Positions 17,750 to 26,391 of a stretch of 43,623 bases of DNA are shown one piece after another. The notes below the pieces were generated by a model. It was not told the DNA's origin. It saw nothing but the letters and a program-made list of their open reading frames with translations, and did not search any database. Position numbers and translations under genes: made by a program. Position 1 is the stretch's first letter. Every line of letters starts with the position of its first letter. The DNA is from an uncultured Clostridia bacterium (lineage in GTDB: Bacteria > Bacillota > Clostridia > TANB77 > CAG-508), in assembly GCA_947623595.1 (NCBI GenBank), contig CANQHC010000017.1:1-43623 (forward strand), in the 5' to 3' direction.

Positions 17750-19315
17750 TTATTTCATCATATTCTTGATATTTTCTATTTCTATATCTGCCTCTAATCT
17801 TGCAAATAATACTTCTGGCTTTTCTGTAACTTTTAAATTTTTAATTTCTTTATAGCTTGATAGGCTATCCCATGTTTGTAAATTCTCTGGAATTGAAAGT
17901 TGTTCTAATATTTTTTTAGATGTATATTTCATATATGGTGCAATTAAAATCGCTATTCTCCTTAAGTTTTCCACCAAATGATACATTACACTCTTTAATT
18001 CATCTAACTTTTCTTCTTTATATAATACCCATGGAGCTGTTTCATCTATATATTTATTTGTTCTAGATATTAAACTCCAAGTTTCTGAAATTGCATTGCT
18101 TATATGATACGTATCAAGATCCTCTTCTACCTGATGAATTATTCCATTTGAAAAATTTTCCACTTCTTTGTCTAAATTTGAACAATTATTTGGATAATTT
18201 TCTACTTTTCCATTAAAGTATTTGTTAATCATTCCTATAGTTCTATTTAATAAGTTTCCCAAATCATTACATAAATCAAAGTTAAATCTTTCTACAAAAC
18301 CTTCTGGAGTAAATGTACCATCTTGTCCGTAAGACATTTCTCTCAAAATAAAATATTTAAAAGCATCTAATCCATAACGTTCAATCAATGGTTCTGGATA
18401 AATTACATTTCCTTTTGATTTTGACATTTTGCCATCTTTCATCATAATAAATCCATGTGCATAAATTTGTTTTGGAAGTGGTAAATTTAGTGCCATTAAA
18501 AAGATTGGCCAATATATTCCATGAAAACGAATAATATCTTTACCAACAAGATGCAAATCTGCAGGCCAATATTTTTGCATTAAAGTATCATCTTCTGATA
18601 AATATCCTAATGCAGTAATATAGTTTGTTAATGCATCTAGCCACACATAAACTACATGTTTTGGATCTTTTCTTACTTTTACTCCCCAATCAAAGCTAGT
18701 ACGGCTTACACATAAATCTTCTAATCCTGGTTTTAAAAAGTTGTTAAAAAGCTCATTTTTTCTAGACTCTGGTAAAATAAAGTTAGGATTTTCTTCGTAA
18801 AATTTTATCAACCTATCTGCATATTTTTTCATGTTAAAGAAATAAGATTCTTCTTTCATTTTCTTTACTTCTCTACCACAATCTGGACATTTTCCATCCA
18901 CTAGCTGAGTTTCTGTAAAATATGTCTCGCATGGCATACAGTACCATCCTTCATATTCAGATAAATAAATATCTCCTTGTTCCATAAGCCTATCAAAAAT
19001 TTCTTCTACAGCTTTTTCATGTCTGGTTTCTGTTGTGCGGATAAAATCATCATAATCAATTTCCATTAACTCCCATAACTTTTTTGCACCTTCTGCCATT
19101 TCATCAACATGTTGTTGTGGCGTTTTTCCAGCTTTTTCAGCAACTTGTTGTATTTTTTGTCCATGCTCGTCCATACCAGTAAGAAAATATACTTCATATC
19201 CTCTTAACTGCTTATACTTTTTTATTGTATCAGCCAAAGCTGTAGTATAAGCTGTTCCAATATGAAATTTTCCGCTCGGATAATAAATAGGGGTTGTTAA
19301 ATAAAATTTGGGCAT
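17750..19315 (-). CDS. metG: Methionyl-tRNA synthetase (short form)
   Basis: This class I synthetase of about 521 residues charges tRNA-Met. Visible are the HIGH-type motif FHIGTAYT, the zinc knuckle CMPCETYF...CPDCGREV, the KMSKSKGN loop and the anticodon-binding helical domain at the C-terminus. It lacks the C-terminal EMAP-like tRNA-binding domain found in longer forms. The ATG at 19315 (MPKFYLTTP) matches family starts; an alternative TTG two codons upstream (19321) has the better spaced AAAGGA, so the exact start is open. The adjacent kinase gene follows closely on the same strand. Confidence 0.96.
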   Translation of the reverse strand: MPKFYLTTPIYYPSGKFHIGTAYTTALADTIKKYKQLRGYEVYFLTGMDEHGQKIQQVAEKAGKTPQQHVDEMAEGAKKLWELMEIDYDDFIRTTETRHEKAVEEIFDRLMEQGDIYLSEYEGWYCMPCETYFTETQLVDGKCPDCGREVKKMKEESYFFNMKKYADRLIKFYEENPNFILPESRKNELFNNFLKPGLEDLCVSRTSFDWGVKVRKDPKHVVYVWLDALTNYITALGYLSEDDTLMQKYWPADLHLVGKDIIRFHGIYWPIFLMALNLPLPKQIYAHGFIMMKDGKMSKSKGNVIYPEPLIERYGLDAFKYFILREMSYGQDGTFTPEGFVERFNFDLCNDLGNLLNRTIGMINKYFNGKVENYPNNCSNLDKEVENFSNGIIHQVEEDLDTYHISNAISETWSLISRTNKYIDETAPWVLYKEEKLDELKSVMYHLVENLRRIAILIAPYMKYTSKKILEQLSIPENLQTWDSLSSYKEIKNLKVTEKPEVLFARLEADIEIENIKNMMK

Positions 19316-19351
19316 ATTCAAACCATTCCTTTCTTACTTAAGCCTCTTTCT

Positions 19352-19690
19352 TTACACTTTATTCCAGAACCAATCTAAACCATCATTTATTACTTTCTTT
19401 TTTCCTTTTTCACTTTCAATATGATCAATCCATAGATATGACAAAAATGATAAAAGTATAAAAATAAGATCCATAATAGCTGAACTAGTAATTGCTTGGT
19501 ATAAGCTCTCACTTGTTTGGGCAATTGTTGAAAATTCAATACTATGAAATACTAATATTATTACAAATGCACATAATAAAACTCCCATAATCCATGCTTT
19601 TTTAGTATTTTTGCTTAAAAATAGTATTAGTAAGAATAATATTAGTCCAACAAAAATTGAAAATGGCTCTGATAAATTAATAATTGGCAT
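19352..19690 (-). CDS. Small integral membrane protein, unknown function
   Basis: This 112-residue hydrophobic protein has three predicted membrane spans (about residues 8-24, 33-49 and 72-90) and a positively charged, Trp-containing C-terminus (GLDWFWNKV). No family is recognised. AAGGAGGAAAG precedes the ATG. It sits between glmM and metG on the same strand and is probably co-transcribed with one of them. Confidence 0.6.
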   Translation of the reverse strand: MPIINLSEPFSIFVGLILFLLILFLSKNTKKAWIMGVLLCAFVIILVFHSIEFSTIAQTSESLYQAITSSAIMDLIFILLSFLSYLWIDHIESEKGKKKVINDGLDWFWNKV

Positions 19691-19748
19691 TTTTCTTTCC
19701 TCCTTTGTATTTTTTTTATATTATAAAATTTCTAATAATTATAATATA

Positions 19749-21113
19749 CTATTTTAATTTGCTTTCAATTAAATTTGCTAGTTTTTCAGCCTTTAATTGT
19801 ATCTCTTTTTGATTTTCTCCTTCTATCATAACACGAATTAATGGTTCTGTTCCTGAAGGTCTAATTAAAACTCTACCATTTTCTTCGAATTCTTTTTCTA
19901 GCTTTTCAATTTCCTTTTGAATTTCACTATCACTTTTATAAAGTTCTTTTTTATCATTTGATACTTTTGCATTAACTAATATTTGTGGATATATATTAAT
20001 TATTTTGCATAACTCTGATGCTGACTTTTGTTTTTCTAACATGACTCTTATTAACATTAAAGAAGTTAGTATTCCATCTCCAGTTGGATTATAATCCAAA
20101 AAGATAATATGTCCTGATTGTTCTCCTCCAAGATTATAGCCATTTTTCAACATTTCTTCTAATACATATCTATCTCCAACTTTAGTTTGAACTATATTCA
20201 AATCGTTATTTTGAGCATATTTCTTTAATCCTAAATTACTCATAACTGTTGCTACTACTGTATTATTTTTTAAAGTTCCCTTTTCTTTCATGTAATTAGA
20301 AATAATAGCTAATAATTTATCTCCATCAATTTCATTTCCTTTTTCATCAATAGCAAGGCATCTATCTCCATCTCCATCATAAGCTATTCCTAGATTACAA
20401 TTATTTTCTACTACATATTTCTTTAACATATCCAAATGTGTAGAACCACAATTTTCATTAATATTTACACCGTTTGGTGTGTTGTTCATAATATAGTGTT
20501 TAATTCCTAATGCTGTAAATACTTTTTGTGCCACAACAGAAGTTGCGCCGTTGGCTGTATCTATTGCTACAACGAAATCTGTATTATCATAACTTTCAAA
20601 CTCTTCTTCAAAATTTTTTCTAAAGAAATAAACATATTCATCTAAAAGATCTTCTCTTACTTCTGCTACTCCTATTTTATCATTAACTGCTGTAAAATCA
20701 TTTAATTTTTCTGAATCCATCATTTCTTCAATTTCTTCTTCTAATTCATCTGGAATTTTCATTCCTTTATTGCTAAAATATTTCACTCCATTAAATTCAT
20801 ATGTATTGTGAGATGCTGAAATAACAACACTAGCATCTGCCTTTAATTTCTTAGTTAAATATGCCACAGCTGGAGTTGGTATAACTCCTAAGCTTTTTAC
20901 ATTAGCACCATAACTTAAAAATCCTGCTGTCATAGCACTTTCAATTAAAGTTCCAGAAATTCTTGTATCTCTTCCTATTAAAATAGTAGGTGCGTGATCA
21001 GTATGTTTTGATAGTGCGTAAGCTCCTGCTTTAGCAACACGGTATACTAAGCTTGGTGAAAGCTCTGTGTTGGCAATTCTTCTAATTCCATCTGTTCCAA
21101 AATATCTTCTCAT
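19749..21113 (-). CDS. glmM: Phosphoglucosamine mutase
   Basis: This 454-residue enzyme converts glucosamine-6-phosphate to glucosamine-1-phosphate for cell-wall UDP-GlcNAc. Clear motifs are the active-site loop VVISASHNTYEFNGVK with the phosphoserine, the metal-binding DGDGDRCLAID, the sugar-binding GGEQSGH and the C-terminal phosphate site IRPSGTEPLIRVM. The N-terminal GTDGIRG motif reads GTDGIRRIAN: the glycine after the Arg is Arg here (AGA). This is unusual at a nearly invariant place. No good Shine-Dalgarno lies directly before the ATG; a GGGGGA sits about 40 bases upstream. The reading frame is otherwise intact. Confidence 0.95.
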   Translation of the reverse strand: MRRYFGTDGIRRIANTELSPSLVYRVAKAGAYALSKHTDHAPTILIGRDTRISGTLIESAMTAGFLSYGANVKSLGVIPTPAVAYLTKKLKADASVVISASHNTYEFNGVKYFSNKGMKIPDELEEEIEEMMDSEKLNDFTAVNDKIGVAEVREDLLDEYVYFFRKNFEEEFESYDNTDFVVAIDTANGATSVVAQKVFTALGIKHYIMNNTPNGVNINENCGSTHLDMLKKYVVENNCNLGIAYDGDGDRCLAIDEKGNEIDGDKLLAIISNYMKEKGTLKNNTVVATVMSNLGLKKYAQNNDLNIVQTKVGDRYVLEEMLKNGYNLGGEQSGHIIFLDYNPTGDGILTSLMLIRVMLEKQKSASELCKIINIYPQILVNAKVSNDKKELYKSDSEIQKEIEKLEKEFEENGRVLIRPSGTEPLIRVMIEGENQKEIQLKAEKLANLIESKLK

Positions 21114-21262
21114 TTTGTAGTTTATATTGAATTATATTTAATCCAATATATCCCCCTTTCGCAATATTGTTAAATTTAATAAACCTTGTATATTTTATCA
21201 TATTTTTTTCAAAAAAAATATATTTTTTTATAAACACATAAAAATTCTTTTTAATTAATCTT

Positions 21263-22255
21263 CTATTTAGGTATTACTTTTTTTGAAGGTGGTATAAATA
21301 ATTTAAAATAATATGGTTGTATATCTGTTAATATATCACGTACTAAAACCACTTGCCCATCTTTGGTTGTTATTTTTAAATTTGGAAAAGATTTTACCAT
21401 AATCTCATCAGAAAAAAGAGTATCCACAATCTTTTTTATAACTTGATTCTCATATAGCTTTTTAAAAGTATGAGTATAACTTGTTGTTTCTTTTATTTCT
21501 ACTTTTCCATCATGTACCAGCCTTGTAAAAAACATTTGAAGAGCAAAACTACTAATTATCCAATCCAAAAACATAAATATTACTAATATAATGACTGTTG
21601 TTTTTAATAATTTTGGAGCTATTTTATCAAGGATTTTATCAACATTTGGGTGAATATGTGTCATTAAATAAATTGCCAAAACACCCCAAAATAGAGAAAA
21701 CCAAATACATACTCTTCCATTGATATTAAATGGTATGTTAGAGTAATCCCACCATTTAACATCAAATATCATTTCTCCTACCCAGCTAATAAGATATTCT
21801 ACAATAGAACCTAATAAAAAACCTCCTATGAACAAAGTATAATTATTTTTATTAAACTTTTGTAAGCCAACAATTAGTGTAACTGCTCCAACACCATAAA
21901 TTGCACAAAAAGGTCCATAAAGAAAACTTTTTCTACTTTCAACAACTCCTTCTGTAATTATTCCAAAAAGTGTTTCTATAAAAAATCCTATAATACTATA
22001 AATAACTATATATGCCATTAATCTAATCACTGGAATTCCCATTATTGAAATTCTAGTTTGTACTTTTTCTAATTCTTTTTTTTCTTTTTTTGATTCTCTA
22101 ACATTTTTTCCTTTTAGCTCTTTTTTTGACTCTCTAACATTTTTTCCTTTTAGCTCTTTTTTTAACTCTCTAAGAATAATTTTTTCTTCCCTTATTTCTT
22201 CTTTAATTTCTTCTTTTAATTCTTTTGTAGTTTCAGATGTTTCTTCTTTTTCCAT
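21263..22255 (-). CDS. CmpB-like (putative ABC-transporter type IV) membrane protein with repetitive N-terminal linker
   Basis: The C-terminal two-thirds has five or six membrane segments and the FIETLFGIITEGVVESRKSF / YGPFCAIYG pattern of the ABC_trans_CmpB (putative ABC transporter) family, whose true activity is unproven. The N-terminal about 85 residues are Lys/Glu-rich, with a tandem 12-residue duplication (KELKGKNVRES twice) encoded by a 36-bp repeat. The start at 22255 (MEKEETSE) is favoured because GGAGG lies five bases upstream; ATG 22267 and a TTG upstream are alternatives. It directly follows argS. A role in membrane or lipid transport is only a guess. Confidence 0.75.
   Translation of the reverse strand: MEKEETSETTKELKEEIKEEIREEKIILRELKKELKGKNVRESKKELKGKNVRESKKEKKELEKVQTRISIMGIPVIRLMAYIVIYSIIGFFIETLFGIITEGVVESRKSFLYGPFCAIYGVGAVTLIVGLQKFNKNNYTLFIGGFLLGSIVEYLISWVGEMIFDVKWWDYSNIPFNINGRVCIWFSLFWGVLAIYLMTHIHPNVDKILDKIAPKLLKTTVIILVIFMFLDWIISSFALQMFFTRLVHDGKVEIKETTSYTHTFKKLYENQVIKKIVDTLFSDEIMVKSFPNLKITTKDGQVVLVRDILTDIQPYYFKLFIPPSKKVIPK
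22092..22163. repeat. 36-bp tandem duplication inside the CmpB-like gene
   Basis: Two 36-bp units (22092-22127 and 22128-22163) differ at one position. They encode two copies of a basic 12-residue linker segment. This looks like an in-frame slippage duplication. Confidence 0.8.
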
Positions 22256-22273
22256 TGGTTCCTCCATCAAATT

Positions 22274-23983
22274 CTACATTTTATTTGGCATTTGAATTCC
22301 TAATAATTCTGCTCCTATTTTCAAAATTATTCCTACTGCATAAGTTAAATATATTCTTGCATCCTGCAAATTTTTATCTTCATTGATAATTTTATTTTCA
22401 TTATAAAAACTGCTAAAACTTTGTGATAAATTTATTAAATATCTTGCTAATATATATGGTTCATATTTTTCGGCAGATTGTAATACAATATCTTGAAAAT
22501 TATATATTTTTTTGATTACTCTTAAAGAATATTCATCAGTTAATTTTTCAAAATCAATTTCTTTTATTTCAGGTAAATAACCTGCTTTTTCTAATAAGCT
22601 TTTAGTTCTTACATAAATATATTGCATATATGGACCTGTTTCACCATTAAAATTCAACATTGCATCCCAATCAAAAATTTCATCTTTTATTCTACTATTA
22701 TATAAATCATTAAAAATAATAGCTCCTATTCCAATTTTTTTTGCAATTTCCTCTTTATTTTCTAAATTTGGATTTTTCTCTTCCATTATTTTGCTTACTC
22801 TTGAAATTGCTTCATTTAACAAATCTTCTAATTTTATTATGTTTCCTTCTCTAGTTGACATCTTTCCACTTTTTAACTGTATCATACCAAATGGAATATG
22901 TACTAAATTATTCGTATATTTTTCATCTAAATTTAAGTATTTTGCGACTTCAAATATTTGTTTAAAATGTAAAATTTGCTCATATGAAGTTACATATAGT
23001 GATTTATCAAATTTATAAGTTCTAGCACGATATAAAATAGCCGCCAAATCACGTGTAGCATAAGTAGTTGAACCATTTGTTTTTTCTATAATACAAGGTG
23101 GCATATTTTTTTCTGATAAATCTACAACCATTGCACCTTCAGATGGCTTCAATAATTGCTTTTCTTTCAAAATTTCTACTACTTCTGACATTTTATCAGA
23201 ATAAAATGCTTCACCATTCCATGAATCAAAGTTTACTTGTAATAAATCATATACCCTTTGAAATTCTTTCAAACTAAGTTCTCTAAATTTTTCCCATAAA
23301 TTTAGACAATATGTATCTTTTTCTTCTAATTTTTTAAAATTATTCCTGCACTCTTCTAAAACTGTTTCATCTTCTTTGCAAAGATTATTAATTCTTATAT
23401 AAATTTTAGTTAGTTCATCTATTGGATTTTCTTCTATATTATATTCTTTTCCCCATCTTTTGTAACCTTCTATTAATTTGCCAAATTGTGTACCATAATC
23501 CCCTAAATGATTTATTCCTACACATTTATAACCTAAGAATTGATATATTTTATAGATAGCATTTCCAATAACGGTTGAGCGTAAATGCCCTATATGAAAT
23601 GGTTTTGCAATATTTGGTGATGAATAATCTATTGTAATAACTTTTCCATTTCCTATATCACTTTTTCCATAATTTTCTTTTTGATTGTCAATTTCTTTTA
23701 AAACATTAACAATATATGCTTTGGGTTCTATATAGAAGTTCAAATATCCATTTACAACTTCTACTTTTTGCATAAATTGTTCTTCGAAATGAATATTTTT
23801 CTTTAAATCTTCTGCTATCATTTGTGGAGCCTTTTTTAATTCTTTTGCTAATTTAAAACAAGGAAAAGAAAAATCCCCCATTTTTTCATCAGATGGTACT
23901 TCTATGTATTCATAAATATCTTTTTCTTGCAAATTAGTTATTTTACTAATTTGCTGTGCTATTTTCTGTTTAAAATCTACCAT
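22274..23983 (-). CDS. argS: Arginyl-tRNA synthetase
   Basis: This class I synthetase of about 569 residues attaches arginine to tRNA-Arg. It shows the HIGH motif in KPFHIGHLRST, the KMSKS-equivalent region KSGKMSTREGN, and the C-terminal anticodon-binding helical domain (DALR type). The chain starts MVDFKQKIAQ; the ATG at 23983 follows AGGAATAACAAA and is preferred over an ATG at 24001. The end of the gene precedes the CmpB-like gene with almost no gap, so the two are co-transcribed. Since Arg codon CGG appears almost unused in this window, it would be useful to know whether the genome has a tRNA-Arg(CCG). Confidence 0.96.
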   Translation of the reverse strand: MVDFKQKIAQQISKITNLQEKDIYEYIEVPSDEKMGDFSFPCFKLAKELKKAPQMIAEDLKKNIHFEEQFMQKVEVVNGYLNFYIEPKAYIVNVLKEIDNQKENYGKSDIGNGKVITIDYSSPNIAKPFHIGHLRSTVIGNAIYKIYQFLGYKCVGINHLGDYGTQFGKLIEGYKRWGKEYNIEENPIDELTKIYIRINNLCKEDETVLEECRNNFKKLEEKDTYCLNLWEKFRELSLKEFQRVYDLLQVNFDSWNGEAFYSDKMSEVVEILKEKQLLKPSEGAMVVDLSEKNMPPCIIEKTNGSTTYATRDLAAILYRARTYKFDKSLYVTSYEQILHFKQIFEVAKYLNLDEKYTNNLVHIPFGMIQLKSGKMSTREGNIIKLEDLLNEAISRVSKIMEEKNPNLENKEEIAKKIGIGAIIFNDLYNSRIKDEIFDWDAMLNFNGETGPYMQYIYVRTKSLLEKAGYLPEIKEIDFEKLTDEYSLRVIKKIYNFQDIVLQSAEKYEPYILARYLINLSQSFSSFYNENKIINEDKNLQDARIYLTYAVGIILKIGAELLGIQMPNKM

Positions 23984-24043
23984 TTTGTTATTCCTTTCCA
24001 TATTTTCAAAATATTCAATCCAATATGCATTATTTATTGCTTT

Positions 24044-25186
24044 TTAGTCACCTAAATTAATACCTATATGTCTTGCTGTTTTTACTAAGTCATGATCCAT
24101 GTTTACTCTACGAATATTGCTTTCTGGTGTATTTCCTGAAACTGCTCCTATTTCTTTATTATTACCAACAACATCTTCTAATGAAACACTGTCTAACCTT
24201 CCATCTTTAAGAATAGTTAATACATTAAATTTTCCTTCTAGTGCAAGTTCCATTGCTTTTGCTCCATATTTAGTAGATAAAACTCTATCAAAAGCTGTAG
24301 GTGAACCTCCTCTTTGCATATATCCTAATACTGTGCATCTTGCTTCTAAACCTGTTAATTCTTGCAACTGCTGTGCAACCCTTTCTCCTGCACCTCCTAA
24401 TTTATTATTATCCACACCTTTTCCCTTATTTCTAACTGCTTTAATACTAATCTCTCCGCCTTTTGGTTTTGCACCTTCTGCAACTACAACAATACTAAAT
24501 TCTTTTCCACGATTTTTACGATTAATAATTTTTCTAGCAGCACTATTTATATCATATGGAATTTCTGGAATTAAAGCAACATCTGCTCCTCCTGCTATTG
24601 CAGACTCTAATGCAATCCAACCTGCATATCTTCCCATTACCTCTAAAACCATAATTCTATGATGTGTTGCAGCTGTAGTATGAAGCCTGTCTAAAGCATC
24701 AGCTGCAACAGATACAGCTGTATTATACCCAAAAGTAATTTCTGTACAAGCAACATCATTATCAATTGTTTTTGGAACACCAATTACATTAATTCCTTTT
24801 AATGACAAATCCCTTGCAGACTTTTGAGTTCCATCTCCTCCAAGTGTAAACAAACAGTCAATTTCATCTTTTTTTATATTTTCCACACATATATCTGACA
24901 AATCCTTATATACAGTTTCTCCGTTTTCTTCAACAGGATAACAAAATACGTTTGAATTTGTAGAAGATCCAATAATTGATCCTCCTTTAGGCAGAATTCC
25001 TATTGCATTTCCGGTACTACTTGTTCCCATACGAACATAATTATTTTCTAATAAACCTCTATATCCTTCAATAAAACCATAACATTCTATATCATTATTT
25101 TCTGCTGTTTTTATAATTGCTCTAATAACAGCATTAAATCCAGAAACATCTCCTCCATTGGCTAAGATAGCTACTCTTTTTAACAT
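24044..25186 (-). CDS. pfkA: 6-phosphofructokinase
   Basis: This protein of about 380 residues phosphorylates fructose-6-phosphate in glycolysis. Conserved segments are ANGGDVSGFNAVI, GGDGT, GVPKTIDNDV and MGRYAGWIAL. Two residues usually tell ATP from pyrophosphate enzymes: here the 104 position is Gly (GGDG, ATP type) and the 124 position is Lys (PKTIDND, pyrophosphate type). This mixed pair is known from group III ATP-dependent enzymes, so ATP is the likely donor but not proven. The family-like start is MLKRVAIL (25186); an upstream ATG at 25198 is close behind AAGGG and is an alternative. Confidence 0.9.
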   Translation of the reverse strand: MLKRVAILANGGDVSGFNAVIRAIIKTAENNDIECYGFIEGYRGLLENNYVRMGTSSTGNAIGILPKGGSIIGSSTNSNVFCYPVEENGETVYKDLSDICVENIKKDEIDCLFTLGGDGTQKSARDLSLKGINVIGVPKTIDNDVACTEITFGYNTAVSVAADALDRLHTTAATHHRIMVLEVMGRYAGWIALESAIAGGADVALIPEIPYDINSAARKIINRKNRGKEFSIVVVAEGAKPKGGEISIKAVRNKGKGVDNNKLGGAGERVAQQLQELTGLEARCTVLGYMQRGGSPTAFDRVLSTKYGAKAMELALEGKFNVLTILKDGRLDSVSLEDVVGNNKEIGAVSGNTPESNIRRVNMDHDLVKTARHIGINLGD

Positions 25187-25276
25187 AAAAATTTTCATTC
25201 CCTTCTTTTGAATATAAATATGCTTAAAGTATCAATGTACAAATTATATTGTCGCATATTCTTTTGCATAATTTCA

Positions 25277-25292
25277 TGGTATTATTATACCA
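25277..25292 (-). promoter_or_regulatory. Palindrome around a -10 element upstream of pfkA
   Basis: TGGTATTATTATACCA is a perfect 16-bp palindrome containing TATAAT on the minus strand. A -35-like TTGTAT lies 16 bp upstream. It may be a promoter with an operator for pfkA. The leader would be about 90 bases. Confidence 0.4.
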
Positions 25293-25466
25293 ATAAATTC
25301 GAAAAATACAACAAATTTATTGTGTTTTTTTCATTCCACGTGCATACTTTCTTTACTTTTTTCTCCTTAGTTTTTCTTTACAATTTATTAGCTATTTTAT
25401 CATTAAAATAGCTATATTTCAATATGTATTTATCACTAAAAGTCACTTTTTTAATGCTTTTATAAT

Positions 25467-25553
25467 AATAAAAATTTTTCCAATGTTTTTATATCAATAA
25501 AAATTTTTCCAATGCTTTTATATCAATAAAAATTTTTCCAATGCTTTTATATC
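25467..25553. repeat. Three tandem 29-bp repeats
   Basis: Units of 29 bp (AATAAAAATTTTTCCAATG followed by C/T and TTTTATATC) at 25467-25495, 25496-25524 and 25525-25553 differ at one position. Degenerate partial units flank the block. They lie in the 432-bp intergenic region between pfkA and the unknown gene at 25.6 kb. I see no gene, spacers or CRISPR-like structure in that region. Confidence 0.85.
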
Positions 25554-25584
25554 AATAAGGCTTTTCCTAATCTTTTATGAGACT

Positions 25585-25620
25585 AAAAAATTCTCCTAGA
25601 AACTCTAAGAGAATTTTTGT
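25585..25620 (-). terminator. Intrinsic terminator after the 26206 gene
   Basis: The stem AAATTCTC / GAGAATTT with an internal TTAGAG/CTAGG part is followed on the minus strand by a run of T residues. It lies directly after the stop at 25631. Confidence 0.7.
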
Positions 25621-25630
25621 TTTTCGCCTA

Positions 25631-26206
25631 TTAGCAGTACTTTTTTATAAACGCAGTTACTTTAGTTTCGAAACTTTCAATGGCTTCAATTGCGGATTTC
25701 ATAATAGAGTCCCTTGCTTCTCCATAAACCAAATTCTTATCTGATAGAACAAATATGTACTGCCCGTACTGGTTTTTTCGCATTTCAATCATAGGAATTC
25801 TATAATAATATTCTATAATGTTTTTCTTCTTCCCTTTTTCCTTTTTGAAAATCATTTGGCAAGACACACTATATTTCTTATGCCGATCTACTACCGCCAA
25901 ATATGAACCCGATTTTTGAACAAAACTGCTAAGCTCTCTTCCTATACAAATTCTTTCCACTTGAGTGATTCTACTAATTCCGATATTTTTAAAGAGACTT
26001 TCGCATAAATCAACTCCATTAACTTCATCTGAGTTCATCTTTCCTGATACTTCGCTAAAAATTTCTTTTACTTTCTGACTGTCATTGAATAGACCTACTT
26101 GACCTTTTATTAATTCTATTTCTATTACAGTTACTGCATTCCAACCAATAAATCTCGCTTTATTCCGTTCACATGAGAATTGCCCTGCTACAACTTCTTC
26201 TTGCAT
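25631..26206 (-). CDS. Unknown protein with atypical composition; contains the only sense-read CGG codons seen
   Basis: I do not recognise this 191-residue protein. It starts MQEEVVAGQFSCERN, has no membrane segment, and mixes beta strands and basic segments (FKKEKGKKKNIIEYYYRIPM). Codon use is richer in G+C than its neighbours (GCG, GTC, TGC codons). It contains two CGG codons in frame (residues about 14 and 107). Here CGG must be read as a sense triplet, because four-base reading would truncate the protein early. It is flanked by 29-bp repeats and a terminator on one side and a hairpin on the other. Horizontal acquisition is plausible. The AGGAGG Shine-Dalgarno is strong. No function can be stated. 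Confidence 0.75.
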   Translation of the reverse strand: MQEEVVAGQFSCERNKARFIGWNAVTVIEIELIKGQVGLFNDSQKVKEIFSEVSGKMNSDEVNGVDLCESLFKNIGISRITQVERICIGRELSSFVQKSGSYLAVVDRHKKYSVSCQMIFKKEKGKKKNIIEYYYRIPMIEMRKNQYGQYIFVLSDKNLVYGEARDSIMKSAIEAIESFETKVTAFIKKYC

Positions 26207-26340
26207 AAAAGCACCTCCTAAAATATTTATTTTCTTTCTTAGTTATTCACTTGCTGAAAAAGGAGCTCTTCTATTTTAACTGCATAATCAATTATAATAT
26301 ATCATTGATATAAAATCAAGATATTAAATTTCTAAGCAGT

Positions 26341-26372
26341 AAAAGTCCCTAATTTTAAAATCAGGGACTTTT
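26341..26372 (-). terminator. Hairpin terminator after ppdK
   Basis: AAAAGTCCCT and AGGGACTTTT (26341-26350 with 26363-26372) form a 10-bp perfect stem downstream of ppdK, with a short T run on the minus strand. Confidence 0.65.
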
Positions 26373-26391
26373 TAGTATTTATTTTTACATT

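Noticed and set aside
24099..24662. 187-codon plus-strand frame opposite pfkA
   Set aside because: It is the antisense shadow of a well conserved pfkA and has no start signals.
25467..25553. CRISPR array
   Set aside because: The 29-bp units are directly adjacent without spacers, and no cas genes are present.
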